From the NCBI RefSeq assembly GCF_003051105.1, contig NZ_QAOO01000031.1:1-35614 (forward strand): a DNA stretch of 35,614 bases, given 5' to 3'. Below the pieces are notes generated by a model. The model worked only from the letters and a program-made list of their open reading frames with translations, had not been told where the DNA came from and ran no database searches. Positions 17,479 to 26,852 of the stretch are shown here, one piece after another. Position 1 is the first letter of the stretch, and the number at the start of each line of letters is the position of its first letter. A program made the translations under genes and the position numbers. The DNA comes from Nitrosomonas nitrosa (GTDB lineage: Bacteria; Pseudomonadota; Gammaproteobacteria; Burkholderiales; Nitrosomonadaceae).

Positions 17479-17841
17479 CTGAATTGTTAGCGAACCAACC
17501 CCTCGACCACATTGGATCCTCCTCTGCCCTTCATTCATTCTGCAAAGCTTGTCAGCTCCTGCCCATTCGATAACGCCCAGATAAGGCAAGCGCGCGATTG
17601 CCCCCCCCTGCTTTATGAAACAAGCAAAGTGGGTTATGCTAGTTCGCTCCAGCTACAAAATGAAGTCGATTGTTGGCTACCATGTAAAATAAAATCAGGA
17701 AAATGTGTATAGCGTTATCGCCCTAATGCGATAGAGCCGTTTTTCATTTGGAAGCATCCCAAGGATTCCAAAACGGCATGTAGACACCACAAAAATCTAT
17801 AGGGTTGATTCTAAAAATCAAGTGGTGTAAAGGAGAGCGTA
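17479..17841. other. Intergenic region with two hairpins
   Basis: No convincing gene; a 66-codon frame at 17512-17712 has unusual composition and no ribosome site. Two inverted repeats lie near the end: TATCGC/GCGATA (17716-17733), and a longer one at 17736-17778 (GCCGTT plus TTGGAA pairing with TTCCAA plus AACGGC, with a 6-nt bulge). These may form the dcd terminator or a leader structure for the next gene, which has AAAGGAG before its ATG. Confidence 0.45.
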
Positions 17842-19137
17842 ATGCCCATTACAGTAATCAGCGATCGCATCAAATTTTTTATCAATCGCACCCGTGAACG
17901 TCTTTGGGTGAAGCCGCTCGCTTCTTGTGTGCTGTCGATAGCGGGTGCTCTGATTGCTAAGCTTGCTGACTACACTCAACTAGCGCAGATTCTACCTTCA
18001 GTCACTGTAGAATCTGTTGAAACTTTATTATCTGTTATGGCGAGTGGCATGCTCGTCATCGCTACTTTTGCAGTCGGATCCATGGTGGCGGCTTATGGAT
18101 CTGCAAGCAATACGGCTTCGCCAAGATCCTTTGCGCTCGTTGTTGCCGATGACGTGTCGCAGCATGCACTTTCAACATTTATAGGCGCATTCATTTTCAG
18201 CATTGTCGGTCTCATCGCTACGAAAAATGGCTACTTCCAGCATGCAGGGCACTTCGTATTATTCATATTGACCATTATTGTATTTATGATGGTCATTCTG
18301 ACCTTCGTGCGATGGGTCGATCGCATTGCACGGCTTGGCCGACTTGGCACCACGATCGAAAAAGTGGAGAAAGCAACTGCAGAAGCACTGAAACGCCGGC
18401 GTGATGCGCCTAACTTGGGCGGCAGACCTGTTGAATCGAAATATTATACGGGTTTAGCGATTCCTACCGATTCAATCGGCTACCTTCAGCATATCAACAT
18501 TGCAGCGTTGCAAACATATGCCGAACAGATCAACGGTTACATAGCGGTTGCAGTGCTGCCGGGCTCATTTATTGTTCCTGGACGGCCTCTGGCTTACATC
18601 GATGCGGAATCTCTCGCACCGAACGATGTAGATTGCTCGTTGGTTACTTCGGCGTTTCTGATCGACAAGGAGCGGGTATTTGACGATGATCCGCGCTTCG
18701 GACTCGTCGTCCTGTCGCAAATAGCCGCTCGTGCACTATCGCCAGCCGTCAATGACCCCGGAACGGCGATTGATATCCTGGGCATACTTACACGGCTGTT
18801 TGTTGGATGGAAAACACAGATGGGGAGTGAGTACACGCCAGAAGTGAAATATGACCGTGTAACCGTACCCGAGCTTTCAATACAGGAGATGTTCGATGAT
18901 GCTTTCACGGCGATCGCACGCGATGGTAGCGGAGCCGTTGAGGTACAAATCCGTTTACAGAAAATGTTATCGATACTCGCTGCCATGGGCGATGATGCCA
19001 TGCGGGATGCTGCAATCCGCCATGCACAACGCGCATTGGCATATGCAGAAAAAAACTTGCTACTACCAGAGGATATTGCAACTATCCGCAAAATAAGCAG
19101 CTTCGCATTTGATGATCCGTTAGAAGAACGCTATTGA
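17842..19137 (+). CDS. DUF2254 integral membrane protein
   Basis: A 431-residue inner-membrane protein of the DUF2254 family, function unknown. Four hydrophobic helices lie at about 23-42, 62-86, 108-126 and 137-157. Between helices 2 and 3 is the family-typical segment AAYGSASNTASPRSFALVVAD. The long C-terminal part (about 165-431) is cytoplasmic and includes ALSPAVNDPGTAID, also conserved in the family. AAAGGAG lies before the ATG. A coiled-coil stress-type gene follows on the same strand after about 100 bp. Confidence 0.9.
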   Translation: MPITVISDRIKFFINRTRERLWVKPLASCVLSIAGALIAKLADYTQLAQILPSVTVESVETLLSVMASGMLVIATFAVGSMVAAYGSASNTASPRSFALVVADDVSQHALSTFIGAFIFSIVGLIATKNGYFQHAGHFVLFILTIIVFMMVILTFVRWVDRIARLGRLGTTIEKVEKATAEALKRRRDAPNLGGRPVESKYYTGLAIPTDSIGYLQHINIAALQTYAEQINGYIAVAVLPGSFIVPGRPLAYIDAESLAPNDVDCSLVTSAFLIDKERVFDDDPRFGLVVLSQIAARALSPAVNDPGTAIDILGILTRLFVGWKTQMGSEYTPEVKYDRVTVPELSIQEMFDDAFTAIARDGSGAVEVQIRLQKMLSILAAMGDDAMRDAAIRHAQRALAYAEKNLLLPEDIATIRKISSFAFDDPLEERY

Positions 19138-19162
19138 ATTGAAGTATTTTTCTGTTCTATAA

Positions 19163-19241
19163 AAAGGAGGTGATGAATCATTTCTTTGGTTTGACCCATT
19201 CATTTAAAACACGTATCAATCCAAATCTGAAAGGAGTATGA
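19163..19241 (+). promoter_or_regulatory. Full anti-SD match with a 22-codon leader frame
   Basis: AAAGGAGGTGAT (19163-19174) is complementary to the 3' end of 16S rRNA over all 12 bases. It runs into an ATG at 19173 that opens a 22-codon frame ending in a TGA at 19239-19241. That TGA overlaps an ATG at 19238. The spacing is too short for normal initiation at 19173, so this may be a ribosome standby site, a translated leader or a chance match. The next gene has its own AAGGAG at 19231. Confidence 0.4.
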
Positions 19242-19243
19242 AC

Positions 19244-19531
19244 ATGAGCAATAAAGATGCATATGTAAAGAAATTAGAGGCACAATTGGACGAATGGAAC
19301 GCAGAAATCGATTTGCTCAAAGCAAAAGCGGATAAGGCCAGCGCCGATGCACAGATCGAATATGCAAAAGAAATTGATGAATTACGATCCATGCGGGATG
19401 CTGCTAGCAGCAAACTTTCTGAAATCAAGAATGCTGCAGACGATGCTTGGGAAGATCTCAAAGAAGGAACTGAGAGTGCCTGGAATTCGTTGAGCCAAGC
19501 GGTTAAATCCGCTACTTCTAAATTCAAATAA
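19244..19531 (+). CDS. sll1863-family coiled-coil stress-response protein
   Basis: A 95-residue, highly charged, almost wholly helical protein. The N-terminal KDAYVKKLEAQLDEWNAEIDLLKAKADKA and the ending DAWEDLKEGTESAWNSLSQAVKSA match small soluble coiled-coil proteins named after Synechocystis sll1863. They are induced by stress; molecular role unknown. The ATG at 19244 is preferred over the one at 19238, as AAGGAG (19231-19236) is 7 nt away from it and almost touches the other. It is downstream of the DUF2254 gene and followed by a strong hairpin. Confidence 0.85.
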   Translation: MSNKDAYVKKLEAQLDEWNAEIDLLKAKADKASADAQIEYAKEIDELRSMRDAASSKLSEIKNAADDAWEDLKEGTESAWNSLSQAVKSATSKFK

Positions 19532-19568
19532 TCAGTTGCAGATAATTCCGTGAATCACAGGAAATGGA

Positions 19569-19627
19569 AATCACGAATAAATCGTGATTCAAGCTTGCAG
19601 AGGTGAGTTTTTTTCACCTCTGCAAGC
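19569..19627. terminator. Double hairpin between convergent genes
   Basis: Hairpin 1 is AATCACGA/TCGTGATT (19569-19589, 5-nt loop). Hairpin 2 is a perfect 14-bp stem (19593-19606 with 19614-19627) and a T-rich 7-nt loop. It sits between the coiled-coil gene and pyrC, which converge. Neither stem has a U-tract after it, so it may act as a bidirectional stop or 3'-end stabiliser rather than a textbook intrinsic terminator. Confidence 0.65.
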
Positions 19628-19640
19628 AGGTATAGGGATA

Positions 19641-20693
19641 TCAGTCTAATATTTTCCAAGAAACTTTCCCGCCAGCCCGAAGAGGAACCAGGGACTCTTT
19701 CCCAAATTTAATTTGCGTTGGAACAGTCCAGCTGTCTTTTACCAAACGAAGCGTATCGGTATTACGCGGTAAGTGGTAAAAATCTGCACCATGAAAACTT
19801 GCAAACCCTTCCAATTTATCCAGTGCGCCAGCTTGTTCGAAAACTTCTGCATATAATTCGATTGCTGCATGAGCAGTATAGATCCCAGCGCAACCGCAAG
19901 TACTTTCTTTTGCTGATAACGGATGAGGAGCGCTATCGGTGCCAAGGAAGAATTTAGGGTTACCACTGGTAGCAGCCTCTATCAAGGCCAGACGATGAAT
20001 TTCGCGCTTAAGAACAGGCAGACAGTAATGATGAGGACGGATACCGCCTGCGAACAAAGCGTTGCGATTCAGAAGCAGGTGATGTGCCGTTATCGTGGCT
20101 GCAATATTTCCTGACGCGGCGTATACGAACTCAATCGCTTCTCGTGTTGTGATATGTTCGAATACGATTCGTAGACTGGGAAACCGCTGGACGATCCGCC
20201 GTAATACCCTATCGATAAAAATTTTTTCTCTATCGAACACGTCGATATCAGGATCAGTCACTTCACCATGCACCAATAAGGGCATGCCCAGTTGTTCCAT
20301 CATTTCTAGCGTGGCAAAGCATTGGGTAATATCTGTCACACCGGCATCCGCATTGGTCGTCGCCCCTGCAGGATAGAGTTTAACGGCATGCACAACCGCA
20401 CTTTTTCTGGCTGTCTCGATTTCTGCTGGTAGCGTGCTATCAGTTAAGTAAAGCGTCATCAGTGGTATAAACCGCGCCTTCAGCGAGATCGGTAAAGCAG
20501 CCAAAATACGTTCACGATAGGCGATAGCTTGTTCGACGGTAGTAATCGGCGGTCTAAGATTGGGCATGACAATCGCACGCGCGAATCGTTTTGCGGTATC
20601 GGGCAGTACATCCTGCATTTGCTTGCCATCACGAAGATGCAGGTGCCAATCGTCTGGACGGATAAGCGTTAGCGTTGTATGTGTGTCAGTCAT
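19641..20693 (-). CDS. pyrC: Dihydroorotase PyrC
   Basis: Forms dihydroorotate from carbamoyl aspartate in pyrimidine synthesis; a zinc enzyme. The 350-residue protein is the class II (E. coli PyrC) type: [10 protein letters not shown] near the N-terminus (metal ligands His17 and His19), [15 protein letters not shown] with the carboxylated Lys, LLVHGEV, FEHITT, and [16 protein letters not shown] with the catalytic Asp. Length is normal. An AGGATT ribosome site precedes the ATG. It begins 9 bp after the rsmI stop, so the two probably form an operon. Confidence 0.97.
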   Translation of the reverse strand: MTDTHTTLTLIRPDDWHLHLRDGKQMQDVLPDTAKRFARAIVMPNLRPPITTVEQAIAYRERILAALPISLKARFIPLMTLYLTDSTLPAEIETARKSAVVHAVKLYPAGATTNADAGVTDITQCFATLEMMEQLGMPLLVHGEVTDPDIDVFDREKIFIDRVLRRIVQRFPSLRIVFEHITTREAIEFVYAASGNIAATITAHHLLLNRNALFAGGIRPHHYCLPVLKREIHRLALIEAATSGNPKFFLGTDSAPHPLSAKESTCGCAGIYTAHAAIELYAEVFEQAGALDKLEGFASFHGADFYHLPRNTDTLRLVKDSWTVPTQIKFGKESLVPLRAGGKVSWKILD

Positions 20694-20702
20694 GTTAAAT
20701 CC

Positions 20703-21563
20703 TCACTGATTGGGCTTAATGTTCTTTCTCGATAAAGCAAACGCATAAAGCTTCTTTCTGCTTTCTCCACTAATTTCTGCCGCAAGCTGGACAGCTTGTT
20801 TCAGCGGCAAACTTTCCATCAAGATGTACAGCGTGTGCTTCACCTGCTCAGAAATTTCAGTATCATTTTTGGGCTCCGCTGGTGCCAGAAGTAGGACAAA
20901 TTCGCCTTTTTGCTGATTCTCATCGGATTGCAGCCATGACACTACACCATCCAAATTAGATGTGTAGAAAGTTTCGAATAATTTGGTGAGTTCTCTAGCA
21001 ATAGTAATTTGCCTGCATGCGCCAAATACGGCAGTCATATCGGCCAGGCATTCGAGCAAGCGATGAGGCGCTTCATAAAAAATCAGTGTGCATGATGACA
21101 GGCTTTTCAATGATTCCAGTTTACGTTTGCGTTCTCCGGATTTAGCGGGTAGAAAGCCATAGAACAGAAAATGGGGCGTTACTATACCCGAGGCAGAAAG
21201 TGCACATATAGCAGCGTTTGCGCCTGGAATAGGCGTAACTTGGTAACCCCGCTCCCTTACTTGATTTATCAATAGTCCACCGGGATCAGAAATACCCGGT
21301 GTGCCCGCATCGGTCACCAACGCAACTGATTTCTGTTCTGCCAGCATCGCAATAATTTTTTCAGATGCGGTACGTTCATTATGCTGATGCAATGTGATCA
21401 TCTTTGTGTGGATGGCATGAAATGCCAGCAAACGTTGCGTGATCTGAATATGTTCCGCTGCAATGACATCCACACCTGCCAGCACCTCCAGCGCGCGCAA
21501 ACTGATATCGCGCAAATTTCCTATTGGCGTAGCTACAACATATAATGTGCTTTTGGTCAGCAT
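20703..21563 (-). CDS. rsmI: 16S rRNA 2'-O-methyltransferase RsmI
   Basis: Methylates the ribose of C1402 in 16S rRNA. From the ATG at 21563 the product is 286 residues, the normal RsmI length. It starts MLTKSTLYVVATPIGNLRDIS, the conserved family opening, and has TDAGTPGISDPG and PIPGANAAICALSASG for SAM binding. The frame extends upstream to a TTG at 21641 but that part has no family similarity. It is divergent from yraN (a common arrangement of rsmI and yraN) and followed by pyrC. Confidence 0.96.
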   Translation of the reverse strand: MLTKSTLYVVATPIGNLRDISLRALEVLAGVDVIAAEHIQITQRLLAFHAIHTKMITLHQHNERTASEKIIAMLAEQKSVALVTDAGTPGISDPGGLLINQVRERGYQVTPIPGANAAICALSASGIVTPHFLFYGFLPAKSGERKRKLESLKSLSSCTLIFYEAPHRLLECLADMTAVFGACRQITIARELTKLFETFYTSNLDGVVSWLQSDENQQKGEFVLLLAPAEPKNDTEISEQVKHTLYILMESLPLKQAVQLAAEISGESRKKLYAFALSRKNIKPNQ

Positions 21564-21646
21564 TTCGTCGATAGCGTGAATCTGCTTTGCTCGATACGAA
21601 TCATCGTACACCTGGATATCATAGAAACTCGAGATAAACAAACATC

Positions 21647-21985
21647 ATGAAAGGAAGTGACGCAGAACACCTAGCTGCCCAATTCCTGCAACGTCAGCAC
21701 CTGATTCTTATCGAAAAAAACTATCGTTGCCGTTTTGGTGAAATCGACTTGATCATGCGAGATGATGCCGTGCTGGTTTTTGTCGAAGTCAGAATGCGTT
21801 CGAACAATTCTTTTGGTGGGGCTGCCGCCAGTATCACAACCACCAAACAAGGCAAGCTCATTAGGGCCGCACGGCATTATCTCATACAACTTAATGTTGT
21901 ACCTGCTTGTCGATTCGATGTTGTACTGCTAACAGGCACACATAACCCTGAAATTCGGTGGATTAAGAATGCCTTCGGTGAATAG
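21647..21985 (+). CDS. yraN: YraN family protein (UPF0102)
   Basis: A 112-residue protein with the endonuclease-like fold of the YraN/UPF0102 family. EKNYRCRFGEIDLIMRDDAVLVFVEVRMR carries the conserved E-I-D and E-V-R/K residues of the restriction-endonuclease-like core. The biological role is not settled. It is transcribed divergently from rsmI, as in many proteobacteria, and its stop lies 1 bp from the convergent SDR gene. No strong ribosome site is seen before the ATG. Confidence 0.92.
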   Translation: MKGSDAEHLAAQFLQRQHLILIEKNYRCRFGEIDLIMRDDAVLVFVEVRMRSNNSFGGAAASITTTKQGKLIRAARHYLIQLNVVPACRFDVVLLTGTHNPEIRWIKNAFGE

Positions 21986-21986
21986 G

Positions 21987-22733
21987 CTACAGATTAATAC
22001 TGCGGCCGCCATCCACTGCTATGATCTGCCCCGTCACATAAGGCGCATCCGAAATAAGAAAGCTGACAGCTTTCGCGATATCATCAGGCTCGCCCATACG
22101 TTTCAGCAGTGTACGATCAATAATCTCCTTACGTAACGACTTATCCAGCCATTCCTCGTGCTCCGGCCATAATATAGGACCAGGGGAAACGCCATTGACG
22201 CGGATATGAGGCGCGAGTTCCAAAGCAAGCGAGCGAGTCAGGGCGGCGAGTCCGCCCTTGGCCGCATTGTAAATCACATAGTTCTTCAAAGGTTGTTCAA
22301 CGTGGATATCGACGATATTGACGATACAACCCTGTCGCATTTCAAGGTACGGCGCCACGGCTTGCGATAAAAACAAAGGTGCCTTAAGGTTGCTGCCGAT
22401 CAGGTCTATCCAATCCTGCTCAGTCAGCTGGCCCATTGGCGTAGGGAAAAAACTAGATGCGTTATTTACCAGTACATCCAGCTTGCCGAAGCGCCGTATG
22501 GTTTCTTCAACCAAATCGGGTAAGCAAGCGATATCTAGCAAATCTGCTTGAATCAAATCAACCGAATCAGGCCGGATTTGCTCAAGCGCATGGCGTAATA
22601 TTTGTGCCTCTTTTTGCGAAGATCGGTAATGCACCATTAAATTTGCACCCTGGGCATGCAGTTTACAGCATATCGCTGCGCCTACGCGCTTAGCACCGCC
22701 AGTAACCAGAATCACCTTATTTTTCACAGTCAT
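21987..22733 (-). CDS. Pteridine-reductase-like short-chain dehydrogenase
   Basis: A 248-residue SDR. The cofactor motif TGGAKRVGAAI (11-21) with an Arg after the glycine-rich loop suggests NADPH use. NNAS is at about 90-93, and the catalytic Tyr-x3-Lys is Y155-K159 in YNAAK. Where most SDRs have a catalytic Ser, this one has VDIHVEQPL, the pattern seen in pteridine reductases and FolM-like enzymes. A role in reducing dihydropterin or dihydrofolate is therefore likely but inferred. It is divergent from the MidA-type gene. Confidence 0.88.
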   Translation of the reverse strand: MTVKNKVILVTGGAKRVGAAICCKLHAQGANLMVHYRSSQKEAQILRHALEQIRPDSVDLIQADLLDIACLPDLVEETIRRFGKLDVLVNNASSFFPTPMGQLTEQDWIDLIGSNLKAPLFLSQAVAPYLEMRQGCIVNIVDIHVEQPLKNYVIYNAAKGGLAALTRSLALELAPHIRVNGVSPGPILWPEHEEWLDKSLRKEIIDRTLLKRMGEPDDIAKAVSFLISDAPYVTGQIIAVDGGRSINL

Positions 22734-22811
22734 CCGCTATTTCCTTTTAACATACGCTACACTTACCTGTTATTTAGTACAATCTACCATAATCTGCGCC
22801 ATCATTTACTC

Positions 22812-24002
22812 ATGTCTACCCCTACCCTCCCCAGCCCAAGTCAAATTGCGCTTCAACATAGCCTTGCATTAGAAAAAATAATTCATGCAAAAATTAAAAA
22901 TGCAGGTGGCTGGATTTCTTTTGCTGATTTCATGGAGGCAGTGTTGTATTTGCCTGGGATGGGGTATTACGCCGCTGGATCGGCTAAATTCGGTCAGGCC
23001 GGAGATTTCGTCACTGCGCCGGAAATTTCTGCTTTATTTGGTAAAACGATTGCACAACAAGTCGCGCAAGTGTTCGCACTCATAAGCCATCATGAAATTC
23101 TAGAATTTGGAGCAGGCTCTGGCAAACTAGCGCTGGATCTCTTGCTCGAACTGGAACAATTGGGCTGTTTACCCAGAAGGTATTTTATTTTGGAGATCAG
23201 CGCTGATTTACAGCAGAAACAACAAGCGTTGTTCGAGAAAACAATACCCCACCTTACTCCATTGATTCATTGGCTAACTCGCCTTCCAGAAGAATTTGGT
23301 GGCATCATACTGGCGAATGAGGTGCTTGATGCAATGCCGGTCCATATAGTGACATGGAATAATCTTGGTCTTTTTGAGCGCGGCGTGGCCACGAATCAAC
23401 AGGCTTTTATATGGCAGGATCGTCCCTTGATTGCAGGTGAGTTGTTTGACATAGCTGAGAAGCTCACGCCACTTATAATAGAATCTGATCAGAATGACGT
23501 ACGCTATACCAGCGAAATCAGTCTGGCCAATCGCCATTTCATCCGTAGCTTAGCTCAGATCTTACGGCAGGGTGTCATATTACTGATCGATTATGGCTTC
23601 GGGCAAGCTGAATATTATCACCCCCAACGGGAACAAGGCACGTTAATGTGTCATTATCGTCACCATGTCCACGATGATCCGTTTTACCTGCCTGGTCTAC
23701 AGGATATCACCAGTCATGTCGATTTTAGCGCGATTACTCAAGTTGCGTTAGATGAGGGTCTGCAGTTGCTTGGCTACACGAATCAAGCCCATTTTCTGAT
23801 CAACTGTGGCATAACCGACATCTTATCTCGCACTCCTGTCGATCTGCCCCAAAAATACTTGCCGCTGGCTAATCAATTACAAAGACTGATCAGTCCGGCT
23901 GAAATGGGCGAGCTATTCAAAGTGATCGCTTTTGGTAAACATGTCAGCCCAACTCTAATCGGCTTTAGCCGAGGCGACAAAAGCCGGTCACTATCAATAT
24001 AA
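22812..24002 (+). CDS. MidA/NDUFAF7-type SAM-dependent methyltransferase
   Basis: A 396-residue class I methyltransferase of the family PF02636. The opening GGWISFADFMEAVLYLPGMGYYAAGSAKFGQAGDFVTAPEISALFG is the family hallmark. The SAM-binding EFGAGSGKL lies at about 98-106. LANEVLDAMPV and LLIDYGFGQAEYYHPQR follow. Mitochondrial relatives methylate an Arg of respiratory complex I; the bacterial target is not known. The start at 22812 is chosen because the 52 upstream in-frame codons lie over the divergent SDR gene and look unrelated. Its stop is 3 bp from the convergent hpnG stop. Confidence 0.92.
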   Translation: MSTPTLPSPSQIALQHSLALEKIIHAKIKNAGGWISFADFMEAVLYLPGMGYYAAGSAKFGQAGDFVTAPEISALFGKTIAQQVAQVFALISHHEILEFGAGSGKLALDLLLELEQLGCLPRRYFILEISADLQQKQQALFEKTIPHLTPLIHWLTRLPEEFGGIILANEVLDAMPVHIVTWNNLGLFERGVATNQQAFIWQDRPLIAGELFDIAEKLTPLIIESDQNDVRYTSEISLANRHFIRSLAQILRQGVILLIDYGFGQAEYYHPQREQGTLMCHYRHHVHDDPFYLPGLQDITSHVDFSAITQVALDEGLQLLGYTNQAHFLINCGITDILSRTPVDLPQKYLPLANQLQRLISPAEMGELFKVIAFGKHVSPTLIGFSRGDKSRSLSI

Positions 24003-24005
24003 AAA

Positions 24006-24725
24006 TCAATATTGATGAGAGAATGCCCCACCCAATTCAGTATCTGCGTGTTTAACCACAGATAATAAAGTTGCGCATGCAGCGCGCATGCTGGGTGCAA
24101 GCCGCATCAGGGTAGTGATTGTAATGGAACGACGTAACACCAGTGACAGCAGATGGATTGCATTCACACTGCCATCAGGATGTACCGCGCCTAACAAAGT
24201 GGGAGGCGGTGAAAATTCAACAGGATCCGTGATGGCGCGTATAGCCACAAAGGGAATGCCAGCATTGGCCGCGATCTCAGCAATAGCACCGCTTTCCATA
24301 TCGACCGCACATGCGCCAAATTGCTCAGAAAATGCTCTCTTCTCGATTTCTGATGTCAAAACCCGATAGCTGGTCGCCAATGTCCCACCGGTAACCCTCA
24401 CATGCTGAGGTAAATGATGCATGATTCGAGCCCGCCATTCCATGGACACCGGATGCAGATACTCGCCATGAATACGTTCTGGCAAAACAAGATCGCCTGG
24501 CCGTAGTGTCTCATCCAATGCGCCTGCCACGCCGAAACTCACGAGCGCCGATACCCCCTGGTCACGCAGCCCAACTGCAGCTTGGCGTGCCGCATCGCTC
24601 CCCATGCCGCACACCCAAATTGCCGTTCCCTCTCTTAAGCGAACCATCTCATTAAAAGGCAAACGGCGTGGCGTAATGCATTTGGCCTCAGCGCGCAATG
24701 CCGTAACAATACCTACGAGGCTCAT
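24006..24725 (-). CDS. hpnG: Hopanoid-associated phosphorylase HpnG
   Basis: Removes adenine from adenosylhopane to give ribosylhopane in the synthesis of extended hopanoids (family knowledge). From the ATG at 24725 the product is 239 residues and begins MSLVGIVTALRAEAKC, the normal opening. It shows the nucleoside-phosphorylase segments SFGVAGALDETLRPGDLVLP and CAVDMESGAIAEIA. The ATG overlaps the shc TGA (ATGA), so translation is coupled to squalene-hopene cyclase. The frame also extends 39 codons into shc, which is not the start. Confidence 0.92.
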   Translation of the reverse strand: MSLVGIVTALRAEAKCITPRRLPFNEMVRLREGTAIWVCGMGSDAARQAAVGLRDQGVSALVSFGVAGALDETLRPGDLVLPERIHGEYLHPVSMEWRARIMHHLPQHVRVTGGTLATSYRVLTSEIEKRAFSEQFGACAVDMESGAIAEIAANAGIPFVAIRAITDPVEFSPPPTLLGAVHPDGSVNAIHLLSLVLRRSITITTLMRLAPSMRAACATLLSVVKHADTELGGAFSHQY

Positions 24726-26710
24726 GCCGCTTTTCTTTCCGACAATGCGCGGTAGCGTATCAACGCCCATACCGGGAAGTATTTCGAATAACCATGATAC
24801 TTCAAATAGAATACGCGCGGAAATCCAGGCGCGGTGAACCAAGGCTCAGCCCACAATCCATTGGTGCATTGAGTTTTTAAGAGATAATTAATTCCTCTTT
24901 CCACCGCCGGACTTTCGGCCTCACCAGCTGCCATCAATCCAAGCAAAGCCCAGGCCGTCTGGAATGAAGTACTCACCTCGAATTGCCCTGCGCGCTGTGG
25001 ATCGAAGTAGGAATCATTGGTCTCACCCCAGCCACCGTCGTCACGTTGAACGGATTTAAGCCAGTGAACCGCACGGCGAATAGCCATGTGATTTTTATCG
25101 ATATTCACTAACCGCATGGCTTCAAGCACCGACCATGTGCCATAGATATAATTGCTCCCCCAACGACCAAACCACGCGCCATTGGCTTCTTGTTCGTTAA
25201 ACAAATAGTCCAGCCCGCGTTTAATCGCTTCTTGGTGCTGTTGGTCACCGTGTATAGCCAGGAAACCGGTGCAACGCGCTGTCACATCGCTAGACGGCGG
25301 ATCAAGTAACGCACCATGGTCAGCAAAAGGAATTTCATTCAGATAATAATGTGTATTATCGATATCGAATGCAGCAAACCCGCCATTAGTTGATTGCATC
25401 CCTGCCAACCAATTAGCTGCACGGGTCAAGCTATGGCGATAGGTGTCAGCATCGCCTTGATGGAGTGCCCAAGCAGCCGCTGCTGTATCATCGAGATCTG
25501 GATAATGCGGATTAGCATACTGAAAAGCCCATCCACCACCTGGCAAATCTGGCCGAGCCGCACGCCAATCACCCGGCTCATCAAGTATTTGATTCGGTAT
25601 GAGCCAATCCAGCGCTTTTAAAACAGGTCGCTGATCCGCTTCACGGTCTTCCTGTAAAGCAAGACACGTCAATACCGTATCCCATACAGGCGAGGTACAG
25701 GGTTGACACCAGGCTCGCTCCCCTTCATCAACCAACAAGCCTTGCAGCGCCAATCGGCACTGCTTTCGATAAGGATGATCATAGTCATAACCCAATAAGG
25801 CAAGCGCTTCATAAGCATTGACCATGGCGGGAAAGATTGCTCCCAATCCACATTCTCCATTCAATCGCTCGACCATCCATTGTTCCGCACGACGTAACGC
25901 TAATTTACGGACAAATGAGGGAATCAACGGTTCGAGCCAGGAACCGATGCGTTCAAGGTATAACAGGATACGATTAAGCGATGTCCGAACCGGAAAATAA
26001 TTCCGCTCTTTCTCAGGCGGTACTGTGAACAACTCACTGATATGAACATCTCTCGGATTTACCGCTTTCGCTTTTAAAGAGCAGAGTATAGAGAGCGGTA
26101 TCATGACAGTGCGCGACCAGTAGGCCACTTTCCTGAGATGAAATGGAAACCACTTTGGAAACAATATAATTTCTGCTGGAACGAATGGAACACCACGCCA
26201 CGGTATCTGCCGATACATGGCGAGCAGCAAACGTGTAAAGACATTGGCGCGTGCCGCACCACCATGCGACAAAATAGCCGACCTGGCACGTACCATGTGA
26301 GCGGCATCGGGTGAATCGCCGACAAGTTTTAATGCGTAATAGGACTTGACGCTACAGCTCAGATCGAATGCCCCCCCATAATAAAGCGGCCACCCTCCAT
26401 GACGCATATCCTGCTGGTCACGAATAAAACGCGCCAATTTATTTTCCAGAACGACATCCACTTCATCCATGAAATGCATCATTAAGATATATTCTGCAGG
26501 AATCGTGCAATCCGCTTCTAAGGGAAAGCACCAGTGGCCATCTTTCTTCTGCAAAGCAAGCAATGCGTTGCGTGCGTCAGAAATCGAATGATCTAACTTT
26601 GATTTATCTACTTCGCTCGCAATAGCGCTACTTGTTTTCAACCATTGATTCACAAAAGCTGATTTTTTTATATTAATAAAGTTAGAGATTTGTTGTGACA
26701 TTCTAGACAT
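24722..26710 (-). CDS. shc: Squalene-hopene cyclase (HpnF)
   Basis: Cyclises squalene to hopene/hopanol, the first committed hopanoid step, as a monotopic membrane enzyme. The 662-residue protein has the catalytic DLDD (405-408, the DxDD motif) in PHYPDLDDTAAAAW. Several QW repeats are present (QKKDGHWCFPL, QSTNGGFAAF, QEANGAWFG, QRDDGGWGE, QCTNGLWAE). Length matches the family. Two ATGs (residues 1 and 4) are possible starts. It lies downstream of mlaA after a 142-bp gap, which may hold its promoter, and overlaps hpnG. Confidence 0.97.
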   Translation of the reverse strand: MSRMSQQISNFINIKKSAFVNQWLKTSSAIASEVDKSKLDHSISDARNALLALQKKDGHWCFPLEADCTIPAEYILMMHFMDEVDVVLENKLARFIRDQQDMRHGGWPLYYGGAFDLSCSVKSYYALKLVGDSPDAAHMVRARSAILSHGGAARANVFTRLLLAMYRQIPWRGVPFVPAEIILFPKWFPFHLRKVAYWSRTVMIPLSILCSLKAKAVNPRDVHISELFTVPPEKERNYFPVRTSLNRILLYLERIGSWLEPLIPSFVRKLALRRAEQWMVERLNGECGLGAIFPAMVNAYEALALLGYDYDHPYRKQCRLALQGLLVDEGERAWCQPCTSPVWDTVLTCLALQEDREADQRPVLKALDWLIPNQILDEPGDWRAARPDLPGGGWAFQYANPHYPDLDDTAAAAWALHQGDADTYRHSLTRAANWLAGMQSTNGGFAAFDIDNTHYYLNEIPFADHGALLDPPSSDVTARCTGFLAIHGDQQHQEAIKRGLDYLFNEQEANGAWFGRWGSNYIYGTWSVLEAMRLVNIDKNHMAIRRAVHWLKSVQRDDGGWGETNDSYFDPQRAGQFEVSTSFQTAWALLGLMAAGEAESPAVERGINYLLKTQCTNGLWAEPWFTAPGFPRVFYLKYHGYSKYFPVWALIRYRALSERKAA

Positions 26711-26852
26711 AAGTATTAGAGCCTCGACTCAACTTACTGTAATATAAACATTTTACAATGAATTGATTTTGGATGCTTGGTTTGAATTGAAAAGCTTTAA
26801 TCAGCCACTAGCCTGGACGCATATTCACTTCAGATAAAAAACTGGCTAGATC

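Noticed and set aside
17512..17712. 66-codon frame after dcd
   Set aside because: No ribosome site, no family resemblance, ordinary intergenic composition.
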